This document shows, one piece after another, positions 35,786-43,825 of a DNA stretch of 64,000 nt (position 1 is its first letter; each line of letters opens with the position of its first letter). Source of the stretch: an uncultured Myroides sp. (GTDB lineage: Bacteria > Bacteroidota > Bacteroidia > Flavobacteriales > Flavobacteriaceae). The notes beneath the pieces were generated by a model. It had not been told where the DNA came from. It did not search any database and worked only from the letters and a program-made list of their open reading frames with translations. The position numbers and the translations under genes were made by a program. Location: the NCBI GenBank assembly GCA_913777665.1, contig CAJYTF010000046.1:44039-108038 (forward strand), given 5' to 3'.

Positions 35786-36931
35786 GTGATAAACAAACGG
35801 CTTTTAATTAAGAATTTACTGGCTCACCATACCGAAAACAGCTTCTTTGATAAAAAGCAGCAGCTAAACTTACACACTTTAGAAGGAAAAGCCAAATTTT
35901 TAAAACATGTTTGTTCTTTATCCAATTCAAACCCATACAATCAGTCTTTTATTTTGGTGGGAATTGAAGACGAAAAAAATACCATTATGGGTATTGATTT
36001 TTACGACGACAGCCATATTCAAAATCTATTGAATGCCTATTTGGAAAATCCGCCACAGATCCAATACGAAAATGTTATTTTTCCGCATCTGGAAAACGGA
36101 ATGGTGGTAGGTTTGGTAACGATTTATCCGAAGAAAGGAAAATGTTATTTTAAAAAGCGAATTTATACTATAGACGAAGGTGCATCGTTTTCACGCATTG
36201 GCAGTATATCACACCCGGAATATCATACAGCAAAAATAAATAACAGTGAAATTGTCGATAGTATTTTAAAGGCATCGGTTACCAATTTACAGAATACAAT
36301 TGACAGTGTGTTGCAGTTTGTTACCAAAACGCACCCCGACATGAAACCGAAATACCATGTTTTTAAAGAATATTTTACGTTGTGCTGGGCGGGTATCGAA
36401 AAGGTAAAAAAAGGCGAAGTTTATTTATCTCGGGTTGATATCGAACTAATCAACGAACAGGTAAAAATATTTTATTCGGCATTAGATGAGGTTTCGATCA
36501 CTTTTAACGACGATGAGTTTATCATTACAGAATACGTGAAAATAGGTTTCCGAAAAAACAACCGATACATTCCGTTCAGTGTACAAAAAATTATATTTAG
36601 CGATTCTATGACGTATCAAATTACATCGGAAATTATTTTTGAAACGCCCGAAATAGACAAACGTCACTTATATCATCTGTATAATTATTACACGCTTATT
36701 CTAAACAAACTATCGCAACACAAACGCTTGGGCTTAACCGAACAAAACGATCTGCAAAACCTTTGTTATTCGCTAATGTTATGTTATCTTCACGGTTTCA
36801 AGAAAGCCAAAGAAGTATTGATCAATCATAAAGAAGTCTTTAAAAATTACAAACATCCTTTTTTATATACCTCTTTTAAAGAAGTAATGCGCATTCTTCG
36901 AAAATTAAAATACGAAACACAAAATGAGTAA
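35786..36931 (+). CDS. AlbA_2/Schlafen-type putative nucleic-acid-binding protein
   Basis: 381 aa from a GTG start. Residues about 15-140 have the AlbA_2 pattern: an opening helix with FDKKQQLNLHTLEGKAKFLKHV, then FILVGIEDEKNTIMGIDFYD, and a VIFPHLENGMVVGLVTIYP strand pair. The C-terminal 240 residues are mainly helical and not recognised. AlbA_2 domains occur in transcription regulators, RNA-binding proteins and defence proteins. The gene overlaps the phosphatase gene by 8 bp, so the two are coupled. Role unknown. Confidence 0.7.
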   Translation: MINKRLLIKNLLAHHTENSFFDKKQQLNLHTLEGKAKFLKHVCSLSNSNPYNQSFILVGIEDEKNTIMGIDFYDDSHIQNLLNAYLENPPQIQYENVIFPHLENGMVVGLVTIYPKKGKCYFKKRIYTIDEGASFSRIGSISHPEYHTAKINNSEIVDSILKASVTNLQNTIDSVLQFVTKTHPDMKPKYHVFKEYFTLCWAGIEKVKKGEVYLSRVDIELINEQVKIFYSALDEVSITFNDDEFIITEYVKIGFRKNNRYIPFSVQKIIFSDSMTYQITSEIIFETPEIDKRHLYHLYNYYTLILNKLSQHKRLGLTEQNDLQNLCYSLMLCYLHGFKKAKEVLINHKEVFKNYKHPFLYTSFKEVMRILRKLKYETQNE

Positions 36932-37652
36932 TACATTTGTAATTGGCGATATTCACGGAGGCTTAAAAGCATTGCAACAGGTTATAAACCGTGCAAATGT
37001 AACCGCCAATGACAAGCTGATTTTTTTAGGCGATTATGTTGACGGATGGAGCGAAACACCTGCTGTTCTAGATTTTCTGATTGATTTATCGGCAACCTAT
37101 TCCTGTGTTTTTATGCAAGGAAATCACGAAGAAATGTTATTGAAATGGTTAAAAAAAGAAGACGATAACGAATTGTGGCGTTTTCATGGCGGCGAAGTTA
37201 CCGTACAATCGTATCAAAATATTCCGTTAAGAACCATAGAAAAACATATTTCCTTTCTTGAAAAATTGAATGAATATTACATAGATGACAAAAACCGATT
37301 ATTTGTACATGCCGGTTTTACACATTTAAAGGGCGTTGCTTTTGAATATTTTCGTGGTATGTTTTGGTGGGATCGCACTCTTTGGGAAACCGCTATGGCT
37401 GTTGATGGCAATTTAAGTGTAGAAAGTATTCGATATCCACAACGACTAAAACTGTACAAAGAAATTTATGTGGGGCACACGCCGGTTATACGTTTTGGCG
37501 CATCGGCACCCATGAATTTTGCGAATGTTTGGAATGTTGATACAGGGGCAGCCTTTACCGGAAAACTATCTATTTTAAACGTTGATACCAAAGAATACTG
37601 GCAAAGCGATTCGCTTCCTGATTTATATCCTGCCGAAAAAGGAAGAAATTAA
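36924..37652 (+). CDS. PPP-family serine/threonine phosphatase-like protein
   Basis: 242 aa. The metallophosphatase blocks are in order: GDIHGGLKAL (with Asp9 and His11), FLGDYVDGW, MQGNHEEMLL, FVHAGF and GHTPV. These are the bacterial PPP phosphatases related to PrpA and to diadenosine tetraphosphatase; the substrate may be a phosphoprotein or a nucleotide. No signal peptide. The start overlaps the 3' end of the AlbA_2-type gene by 8 bp, which suggests the two products act together or are made in fixed ratio. Confidence 0.88.
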   Translation: MSNTFVIGDIHGGLKALQQVINRANVTANDKLIFLGDYVDGWSETPAVLDFLIDLSATYSCVFMQGNHEEMLLKWLKKEDDNELWRFHGGEVTVQSYQNIPLRTIEKHISFLEKLNEYYIDDKNRLFVHAGFTHLKGVAFEYFRGMFWWDRTLWETAMAVDGNLSVESIRYPQRLKLYKEIYVGHTPVIRFGASAPMNFANVWNVDTGAAFTGKLSILNVDTKEYWQSDSLPDLYPAEKGRN

Positions 37653-37665
37653 CTACAAAAATTTT

Positions 37666-37673
37666 TATATTTG
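37666..37673 (+). promoter_or_regulatory. Putative -7 box of the outer-membrane protein gene
   Basis: TATATTTG, a full TAnnTTTG match, 12 bp before the first ATG at 37685, inside the 32-bp spacer after the phosphatase gene. Confidence 0.5.
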
Positions 37674-37684
37674 TCAAAAATATC

Positions 37685-38251
37685 ATGATTATGAAAAGAT
37701 TACTTTTAGCAGTTTGCGCTTTAGTGGGCACGGCAAACGCGCAGGCACAGGCTTTAAACGAAGTTGAATTGAACATTTTTAATACGATTGTAAACCAGTC
37801 GGTTGAAATTGGTTACGAGCATTTTATCGATCAGGACCAATCAGTTGGGGTAGATTTGTTAATTAACGATCGTTTTTCGTACTACGGGCAAAACAAAAAA
37901 GAAGGAAAATTCAAGCAGTTCAACACCAATGCTATTGCAGTAAACTACAGTTTTTATTTTGGTGGTAAAGAAGGTGAACATGCATCGGGCTTTTACGCGC
38001 AACCGTTCTTAAAATACCGTTTTGGAGATTACGAGCAAGATAAAAAAGTTGCCGAAGGAAAGTACGATAGATTTAAAACCGATATGAATGCATTTATTCT
38101 TGGAGTAGGAGCAGGTTACAAATTAGTTAAAAACGATGCGTTTACTGTTTCACCTTTCGTTAATATCGGTAGAAATTTTAGTCAAGAAGTTTCTGATGAA
38201 TTTATGGGAGTTGAATTAAATGCAGGTATTAATATTGGTTACCGTTTTTAA
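37685..38251 (+). CDS. Small outer-membrane beta-barrel protein
   Basis: 188 aa. A signal peptide (MIMKRLLLAVCALVGTANAQA) is followed by alternating strands, with the aromatic C-terminal end MGVELNAGINIGYRF typical of outer-membrane barrels; about eight strands can be drawn. No functional family was recognised; porin-like or OmpW-like proteins of this size are alternatives. A second ATG two codons later (37691) is an equally good start. A strong bidirectional hairpin (38271-38305) follows. Confidence 0.78.
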   Translation: MIMKRLLLAVCALVGTANAQAQALNEVELNIFNTIVNQSVEIGYEHFIDQDQSVGVDLLINDRFSYYGQNKKEGKFKQFNTNAIAVNYSFYFGGKEGEHASGFYAQPFLKYRFGDYEQDKKVAEGKYDRFKTDMNAFILGVGAGYKLVKNDAFTVSPFVNIGRNFSQEVSDEFMGVELNAGINIGYRF

Positions 38252-38270
38252 TAAAAGATAATTATAAAGT

Positions 38271-38305
38271 AAAAAAAGCTGTTTCAATTTGAAACAGCTT
38301 TTTTT
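38271..38305. terminator. Bidirectional-type terminator
   Basis: AAAAAAAGCTGTTTC and GAAACAGCTTTTTTT form a perfect 15-bp stem around a 5-nt loop. It ends the barrel-protein transcript and could also serve the M13 peptidase transcript from the other strand. Confidence 0.92.
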
Positions 38306-38323
38306 ATAGTTATTGTACAAATT

Positions 38324-38396
38324 TGTCATTCAGACGAAGGAGGAATCTCTTGATTAAAGAGATTCTTCACTCCATTTCATTTCGTTCAGAATGACA
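38324..38396. repeat. Dispersed palindromic repeat (copy D)
   Basis: 73 bp with the arms TGTCATTCAGACGAAGGAGG plus AATCT on the left and AGATTCTTC ... CAGAATGACA on the right, 12 bp apart. It lies in the convergent spacer between the barrel-protein gene and the first M13 peptidase. Confidence 0.88.
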
Positions 38397-38416
38397 AAAA
38401 CGTTATAAATATTGAG

Positions 38417-40468
38417 TTACCAAATTTTTACTCGGTTTTCCGGTTTAATGTACAACTTGTTTTCTGGTGTAACATTAAAAGCTTCGTACCAAGCATCTAA
38501 ATTTTGTAAAGGCACATACGAACGGTAAATTCCCGGTGCATGGGGATCGGTTTTAACCTGATTTTTCACATACTCATCACGAGATTTTGTTCTCCATACA
38601 GTTGCCCACGAAATAAAGAAACGTTGTTCCGGAGTAAATCCGTCTATTTTTTCTTGTGGATTTTTCTTTAAGAAAATCTGTAAACCATCGTAAGCAGCGG
38701 TAATTCCACCTAAATCACCAATATTTTCTCCTAAAGTAAAATCACCATCAACATAAATACCGCTGAAAGGCTGTAATGCACTGTATTGTGCTGCCAAGCT
38801 TTTTCCTAATTTTGTAAACTGGGTCAAATCGCTTGGTTGCCACCAGTCAACTAGATTACCATCGGCATTGTATCGTGCACCCGAATCATCAAAACCATGC
38901 GAAATTTCGTGACCAATAACTGCTCCAATTCCACCATAATTCACAGCTTCGTCTGCTTTGTAATCATAGAAAGGCGGTTGTAAAATCGCTGCAGGGAAAA
39001 CAATCTCGTTATACGCCGGGTTGTAGTAAGCATTTACCATTTGTGGCGGCATACCCCATTTGGTTTTATCAACTGGTTTTCCGTATTCTGCAAAATTCTT
39101 TTTGATACTCCATTCGGTAACGGCTTTCATATTGTTGTAATAAGTGCCTTTTTCTGTCGGACTTTTAACGGTTAGTTTAGAATAATCTTCCCATTTGTCC
39201 GGATAACCGATTTTGATACTCAACTTCGCCAACTTATCTAATGCACCCTGACGTGTTGCAGGCGCCATCCAAGGAAGGTTTTTAATACGGTTTTCATAAG
39301 CTTTCACCACATTGTCAATCATTTCCTTTGCTTTTGCTTTAGCTTCGGCAGGGAATTTTTTCTCTACATATAACTTACCTAAAGCTTCGCCTAACGAACT
39401 ATTTACAATGTTCACTGCACGCTCTTCGATTGGTTTTTGCTTTTGTGCACCCGATAAAACTTTACTGAAAAACTCCCAGTTTGCTTTTTCTAATTCAGGC
39501 GACAACATAGAAGCCGAACCGTTGATCACGTTCCAAGTTAAGTACGCTTTTAAATCTTCGATAGGTGTGGTTTTAAGTAATTCGTTCATTTTAGCCAATG
39601 CTTTAGGCTGTGAAACCACTACAGAATCGATATTCTTTAAACCTGTTTTATCAAAATAAGCTTTCCAGTTGATGTTTGAAGCAATGCTTTGCAGTTTGGT
39701 AACCGGCATTGGGTTGTAGGTTTTACGGTCGTCACGCAATTCTACACGCGTTAATTCTGCTTCAGAAATTTTGGTTTCAAAAGCCAAAACTTTTGCAGCT
39801 TTAGCCGTAGCATCTGCTTCACTATTACCTACTGCTTTAAGCATTCGGGCAATGTGCTTTTCGTATTTGTTACGGATTTCTGTTGTTTCGGCATCTTTCA
39901 ACAAATAATAATCACGTTCGCCTAATCCGGTAGAAGTTCCGTAAACATACACTACATTTTTGTTTGAATCTAACGCATCAGCACTTACATATGTACCGAA
40001 TAATCCAGTTCCGCCTTCAAAAATAGTAGCTTGAATCAAAGCATTTACATCATCAATTGTTTTAATAGCTGCAATTCTTGCCAAATCAGCTTCGATAGGT
40101 TTAATGCCTAAATTAGCACGCGAAACCGTATCTAAATAAGTTTTATAAAGATTTACCGCCTTACCTTCATCAGAGCTCGATTTTAAATCTTTGTTGTTGG
40201 CAGCTTCTTTCAACATGTTTAAAACATCTAAATCGGTGTTTTTAGCAAGCTCGTCAAAACTTCCCCAAGTAGATTTATCTGCAGGAATTTCGGTTTTATC
40301 GAACCACTTACCATTTACAAAACGGTAAAAATCATCGCCTGGTTTAACCAAAGTATCCATATACTGTAAAGCGATACCGTGTGTTTGGTTGTCTGCCTCT
40401 GCCTTATCTTTTTTACAAGAAGCCAATGCCAAAACAGCCAGCAAACTTAATTGCGTTATTTTTTTCAT
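38417..40468 (-). CDS. M13 family metallopeptidase, lipoprotein form
   Basis: 683 aa neprilysin-like zinc peptidase. The N-terminus MKKITQLSLLAVLALASCKK has a lipobox (LASC), so it is anchored as a lipoprotein. The catalytic block VIGHEISHGFDDSGARY contains HExxH, the third ligand is in LGENIGDLGG, and the substrate-binding VNAYYNP is present. The family ends with RVKIW. The neighbour at 40614 is a close paralog (many shared blocks), so this is a tandem duplication. It probably degrades peptides in the periplasm or at the surface. Confidence 0.95.
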   Translation of the reverse strand: MKKITQLSLLAVLALASCKKDKAEADNQTHGIALQYMDTLVKPGDDFYRFVNGKWFDKTEIPADKSTWGSFDELAKNTDLDVLNMLKEAANNKDLKSSSDEGKAVNLYKTYLDTVSRANLGIKPIEADLARIAAIKTIDDVNALIQATIFEGGTGLFGTYVSADALDSNKNVVYVYGTSTGLGERDYYLLKDAETTEIRNKYEKHIARMLKAVGNSEADATAKAAKVLAFETKISEAELTRVELRDDRKTYNPMPVTKLQSIASNINWKAYFDKTGLKNIDSVVVSQPKALAKMNELLKTTPIEDLKAYLTWNVINGSASMLSPELEKANWEFFSKVLSGAQKQKPIEERAVNIVNSSLGEALGKLYVEKKFPAEAKAKAKEMIDNVVKAYENRIKNLPWMAPATRQGALDKLAKLSIKIGYPDKWEDYSKLTVKSPTEKGTYYNNMKAVTEWSIKKNFAEYGKPVDKTKWGMPPQMVNAYYNPAYNEIVFPAAILQPPFYDYKADEAVNYGGIGAVIGHEISHGFDDSGARYNADGNLVDWWQPSDLTQFTKLGKSLAAQYSALQPFSGIYVDGDFTLGENIGDLGGITAAYDGLQIFLKKNPQEKIDGFTPEQRFFISWATVWRTKSRDEYVKNQVKTDPHAPGIYRSYVPLQNLDAWYEAFNVTPENKLYIKPENRVKIW

Positions 40469-40500
40469 TCTTAAAAAAGTTAATTTTTAAAATTAGTATA

Positions 40501-40531
40501 AAAAAACGGCAATTGTTACATTGCCGTTTTT
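40501..40531 (-). terminator. Terminator between the two M13 peptidase genes
   Basis: AAAACGGCAA and TTGCCGTTTT form a perfect 10-bp stem around 8 nt, with A-runs and T-runs on both sides. It lies downstream of the second peptidase gene on the minus strand. Confidence 0.82.
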
Positions 40532-40550
40532 GTTTTCGTTTTTACATTTA

Positions 40551-40583
40551 AACTCTAACAGAGTTCCAAACTCTGTTAGAGTT
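40551..40583. repeat. Perfect 15-bp inverted repeat with a 3-nt loop
   Basis: AACTCTAACAGAGTT (40551-40565) and AACTCTGTTAGAGTT (40569-40583) are exact reverse complements around CCA. There is no T-run next to it, so it is not a typical terminator. It is probably a member of a REP-like palindrome family. Single copy in this window. Confidence 0.8.
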
Positions 40584-40613
40584 GGTGACATTATTCTATT
40601 CCAATTGGTAATT

Positions 40614-42668
40614 CTACCAGATCTTCACTCGGTTTTCTGGCGAAACGTATAATTTATCGCCTGGTTTAATATCGAAAGCTTTGTACCAAGAATCAACATT
40701 TTGCAACGGCACATACGAACGATACATTCCCGGAGCATGAGGGTCGGTTTTTACCTGGTTTTTAATGGCTTCATCGCGCATTTTTGTTCTCCAGATGGTT
40801 CCCCACGAAATAAAGAAACGTTGTTCAGGCGTGTATCCGTCGATCAATCCCGGACGACCTTTGTCTTTTAAATACAACTGTAATCCGTCATAAGCAGCGT
40901 TCACTCCACCTAAATCGCCAATATTTTCGCCTAACGTAAATTTACCATCAACAAACGTATTCGGAAGCGGTTCTAAAGCCGAGTATTGATCTGCCAAAGC
41001 GCCGCCTAATCCTGTGAACTGTTTTAAATCGTCTTCTGTCCACCAGTTAACTAAGTTACCATCGGCATTGTATCGAGAACCAGAATCATCAAACCCATGC
41101 GAAATTTCGTGACCGATTACTGCACCAATTCCACCAAAATTCACCGCCATATCGGCTTTGTAATCGTAAAAAGGTGGTTGTAAAATAGCTGCCGGAAACA
41201 CAATTTCGTTGTTTGTTGGGTTAAAATACGCATTTACGGTTTGTGGTGACATGCCCCATTTGGTTTTATCAACCGGTTTGCCGTATTCTGCAATGTTTTT
41301 TGCAAAACGCCAGCTTGCAACATTTTTCATGTTTTCGTAATACGTTCCGCCGTTTTCAGGTGCTTTAATTTCAACTTTTGAATAATCTTCCCATTTATCA
41401 GGATATCCGATTTTCACAGTCGATTTACGTAATTTTTCAATTGCTCCCTGACGAGTTGCAGGTGTCATCCAAGGCAAATTATTGATACGGTTTTCAAACG
41501 CCAAGAAAACATAATCGATCATTTCTTTTGCTTTTGCTTTTGCTTCTGGTGGGAATTTCTTTTCCACATACAGTTTACCCAAAGCTTCGCCAACTGTTCC
41601 GTTCACAACCTGCAACGCACGCTCTTCAATCGGACGTTGCGCAATGGCTCCGGTTAAGGTTTTGCTGTAAAAATCAAAATTCGCTTCGTCAATAGCTGTA
41701 GTTAAAACGCCGGTGTTTTTGTTGATCAACATCCAACGTAAATACGCTTTCAATTCATCGGCACTGGCTGTTTTAAAAATATTTTCTAATGTTTCCATGT
41801 ATTTTGGCATAGAAACTACTACCTGATCCACATTTTTTAAGCCTGCTGCTGTTAAATAGTTGTTCCAGTTAACCGTTGGAGTTAGTTTTTGCAATTCGGC
41901 AACCGACATTGGATTGTAGGTTTTTCTACGATCGCGGCGTTCTACACGGTCTAAACGTGCTTCTGCCATTTTAGTTTCTAAAGCAACAACTTGTGCTGCC
42001 TGTTTTTTAGCCGACGCTTCATCAATTCCTAAGAACTGCAACATGCGGGCAACGTGTACTTCGTATTTCTGCTTTTTATCTTGCGAATCGGCATCCTTAG
42101 AAACATAATAATCGCGGTCTGGTAAACCAATGCTTCCCGGCGAAACGTAAATAGTGTTTTTGTTAGAATCCATAGCATCTGCACCAACGTACAATCCAAA
42201 AAATCCTAAACTACCTTCGGGCATTTTCTCTTTTAACAACGCAACAACGTCGTTAGCATTTTTAATCTTGTTGATTTGATCTAACGTAGATTGAATAGGT
42301 GTAATGCCTAATTTATTGCGGGTATCAAGATCTAAATAGGTTTTAAAAACGTTCACCGCTTTCATTTGATCCGATTTTGGATCTAACTTTTTATTGTTAA
42401 CCGCTTCTTTTAATATATTCAACGCATCAATATCGGTATTCTGGCGTAGTTCGTCAAAACTTCCCCAACGCGTTCTGTCGGCAGGAATTTCGGTTTTATC
42501 AAACCATTCGCCATTCACATATCTAAAGAAATCATCACCCGGTTTCACGTTTTTATCCATGTATTCCAAGTTGATTCCGTGACTTTCTGCCGATTTATCC
42601 TGTGCCTGTATTGTTGATGTTGCAATCATTAATAAAGTTGCAGGCAAAAACATAAATTTTTTATTCAT
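40614..42668 (-). CDS. M13 family metallopeptidase, secreted form
   Basis: 684 aa, paralogous to the product of 38417-40468. It has a standard signal peptide (MNKKFMFLPATLLMIATSTIQAQ) without a lipobox Cys, so it is soluble in the periplasm or exported. Catalytic blocks VIGHEISHGFDDSGSRY and LGENIGDLGG are intact. It ends SPENRVKIW like its paralog. Transcription of this gene probably stops at the 40501-40531 hairpin, so the two may be expressed separately. Confidence 0.95.
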   Translation of the reverse strand: MNKKFMFLPATLLMIATSTIQAQDKSAESHGINLEYMDKNVKPGDDFFRYVNGEWFDKTEIPADRTRWGSFDELRQNTDIDALNILKEAVNNKKLDPKSDQMKAVNVFKTYLDLDTRNKLGITPIQSTLDQINKIKNANDVVALLKEKMPEGSLGFFGLYVGADAMDSNKNTIYVSPGSIGLPDRDYYVSKDADSQDKKQKYEVHVARMLQFLGIDEASAKKQAAQVVALETKMAEARLDRVERRDRRKTYNPMSVAELQKLTPTVNWNNYLTAAGLKNVDQVVVSMPKYMETLENIFKTASADELKAYLRWMLINKNTGVLTTAIDEANFDFYSKTLTGAIAQRPIEERALQVVNGTVGEALGKLYVEKKFPPEAKAKAKEMIDYVFLAFENRINNLPWMTPATRQGAIEKLRKSTVKIGYPDKWEDYSKVEIKAPENGGTYYENMKNVASWRFAKNIAEYGKPVDKTKWGMSPQTVNAYFNPTNNEIVFPAAILQPPFYDYKADMAVNFGGIGAVIGHEISHGFDDSGSRYNADGNLVNWWTEDDLKQFTGLGGALADQYSALEPLPNTFVDGKFTLGENIGDLGGVNAAYDGLQLYLKDKGRPGLIDGYTPEQRFFISWGTIWRTKMRDEAIKNQVKTDPHAPGMYRSYVPLQNVDSWYKAFDIKPGDKLYVSPENRVKIW

Positions 42669-42767
42669 TGTTTAATAGATTAGGTATATCCTTACAAAAA
42701 TAAAAACTAAACGCAATTAAAAGACTGTTTTATAACTTATTTAACCGTTTTTAGCTGAACCGTTTTG

Positions 42768-42775
42768 TAATTTTG
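42768..42775 (+). promoter_or_regulatory. Putative -7 box of the SCO1 gene
   Basis: TAATTTTG fits TAnnTTTG, 17 bp before the ATG at 42792. No clear TTG at the usual spacing. Confidence 0.45.
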
Positions 42776-42791
42776 GTCAAAATTTTTAGTA

Positions 42792-43490
42792 ATGAAGGAT
42801 CTTTTTTATCGTTACCGCTACTTGTTTTTAACCATTGGCGTATTGTCGGTTATTATTTTATCGCTATTCTATAATGCCCTGAAACCCGAAAAGCAATTAC
42901 CAATTTATACGCCTGCTATGGTGAATCCGGAATTGGTTGACAGTTTGGTTCAGCACAAAAACAATAAAATGGAGCATAAAATTGCCGATTTTTCGTTCCA
43001 AAACCAAAACAACAAAACCATTACCCAAAAAGATTACGAAAACACTATTTACGTTGCCGATTTCTTTTTTACAACCTGCCCAACTATTTGCCCCATAATG
43101 ACTGATAATATGGTGTGGCTGCAAGACAAGATTAAAGACATGCCTAACGTAAAGTTATTGTCGTTCTCTGTTACTCCCGATATTGATACACCGGAAGTTT
43201 TACGAAAATATGCCGATGAAAAAGGAGTGATTGACAGTAAATGGAACATGGTTACTGGCGATAAAAAGGATATTTATTACTTGGCAAGACAATCGTTTTT
43301 GGCGGTAAAGACCGAAACTTCAGGCGAATTGTACGATATGGTACATACCGAAAATTTTATCTTGGTTGATAAAAACGGACGTATTCGCGGTTTTTACGAC
43401 GGAACCAATTTAGACAAAGACAAAGGCGATAATACCAAAAACATGCAACAACTATTAGAAGACATTAAATGGTTGAACAACAAAAGTTAA
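42792..43490 (+). CDS. SCO1/SenC-family copper chaperone-like protein
   Basis: 232 aa. An N-terminal membrane helix (YLFLTIGVLSVIILSLFY) anchors a thioredoxin-like domain with TTCPTICPIM (the CxxxC copper site) and the distal His in DMVHTENFILVD. SCO proteins deliver copper to cytochrome oxidase CuA or act as thiol oxidoreductases. There is no oxidase gene in view. The gene is monocistronic: a hairpin with T-run follows at 43517-43555 before the feoA promoter. Confidence 0.92.
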   Translation: MKDLFYRYRYLFLTIGVLSVIILSLFYNALKPEKQLPIYTPAMVNPELVDSLVQHKNNKMEHKIADFSFQNQNNKTITQKDYENTIYVADFFFTTCPTICPIMTDNMVWLQDKIKDMPNVKLLSFSVTPDIDTPEVLRKYADEKGVIDSKWNMVTGDKKDIYYLARQSFLAVKTETSGELYDMVHTENFILVDKNGRIRGFYDGTNLDKDKGDNTKNMQQLLEDIKWLNNKS

Positions 43491-43516
43491 AATATTTATA
43501 AATGTTAAGAAATTGT

Positions 43517-43555
43517 AAAGGGGAATTTTCCAAATATTGGGATTTCCCTTTTTTA
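43517..43555 (+). terminator. Terminator of the SCO1 gene, overlapping the feoA promoter region
   Basis: AAAGGGG and the reverse CCCTTT pair across about 20 nt and are followed by a T-run. The -33 TTG of feoA lies inside the loop, so the two signals overlap. Confidence 0.5.
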
Positions 43556-43575
43556 ATGAGTAGATTTGTAATCTA
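43537..43575 (+). promoter_or_regulatory. feoA promoter with inverted repeat over the -7 box
   Basis: TTG at 43537 and TAGATTTG at 43561-43568 are separated by 21 bp, a good Bacteroidota promoter. The -7 box is the left half of a perfect inverted repeat, TAGATT-TGT-AATCTA (43561-43575), followed by AAAATAAT. The TonB-receptor promoter at 48400 shares TAGATTTGT and TCTAAAATAAT with another spacing. This may be a metalloregulator operator, for example for the DtxR-type protein encoded nearby; that is inference. Confidence 0.55.
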
Positions 43576-43597
43576 AAATAATTCTAAATAAGAAAAT

Positions 43598-43819
43598 ATG
43601 ACTCTTGATTTTCTAAAAAAGAGCCAAAAAGGAACCATCATTTATGTAAATGAAGAAAAAGTTCCTTTAAAATTAATTGAAATGGGCTGCTTACCGGGAA
43701 ATATGGTGGAGGTTTTGCAAATTGCACCTTTATCTGATCCAATCTACATAAAAGTAAACGATTCGTTTTTAAGTATTCGTAAAGATTTAGCAAAAGAAAT
43801 TGAAGTTGAACTGATATAA
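43598..43819 (+). CDS. feoA: FeoA, ferrous iron transport accessory protein
   Basis: 73 aa SH3-like protein, starting MTLDFLKKSQKGTIIYVN and containing LKLIEMGCLPGNMVEVLQIAPLSDPI, the FeoA hallmark. It assists FeoB in ferrous iron uptake at the cytoplasmic side. First gene of feoAB, 6 bp before feoB, behind its own promoter (43537-43575). Confidence 0.95.
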   Translation: MTLDFLKKSQKGTIIYVNEEKVPLKLIEMGCLPGNMVEVLQIAPLSDPIYIKVNDSFLSIRKDLAKEIEVELI

Positions 43820-43825
43820 CATTTA

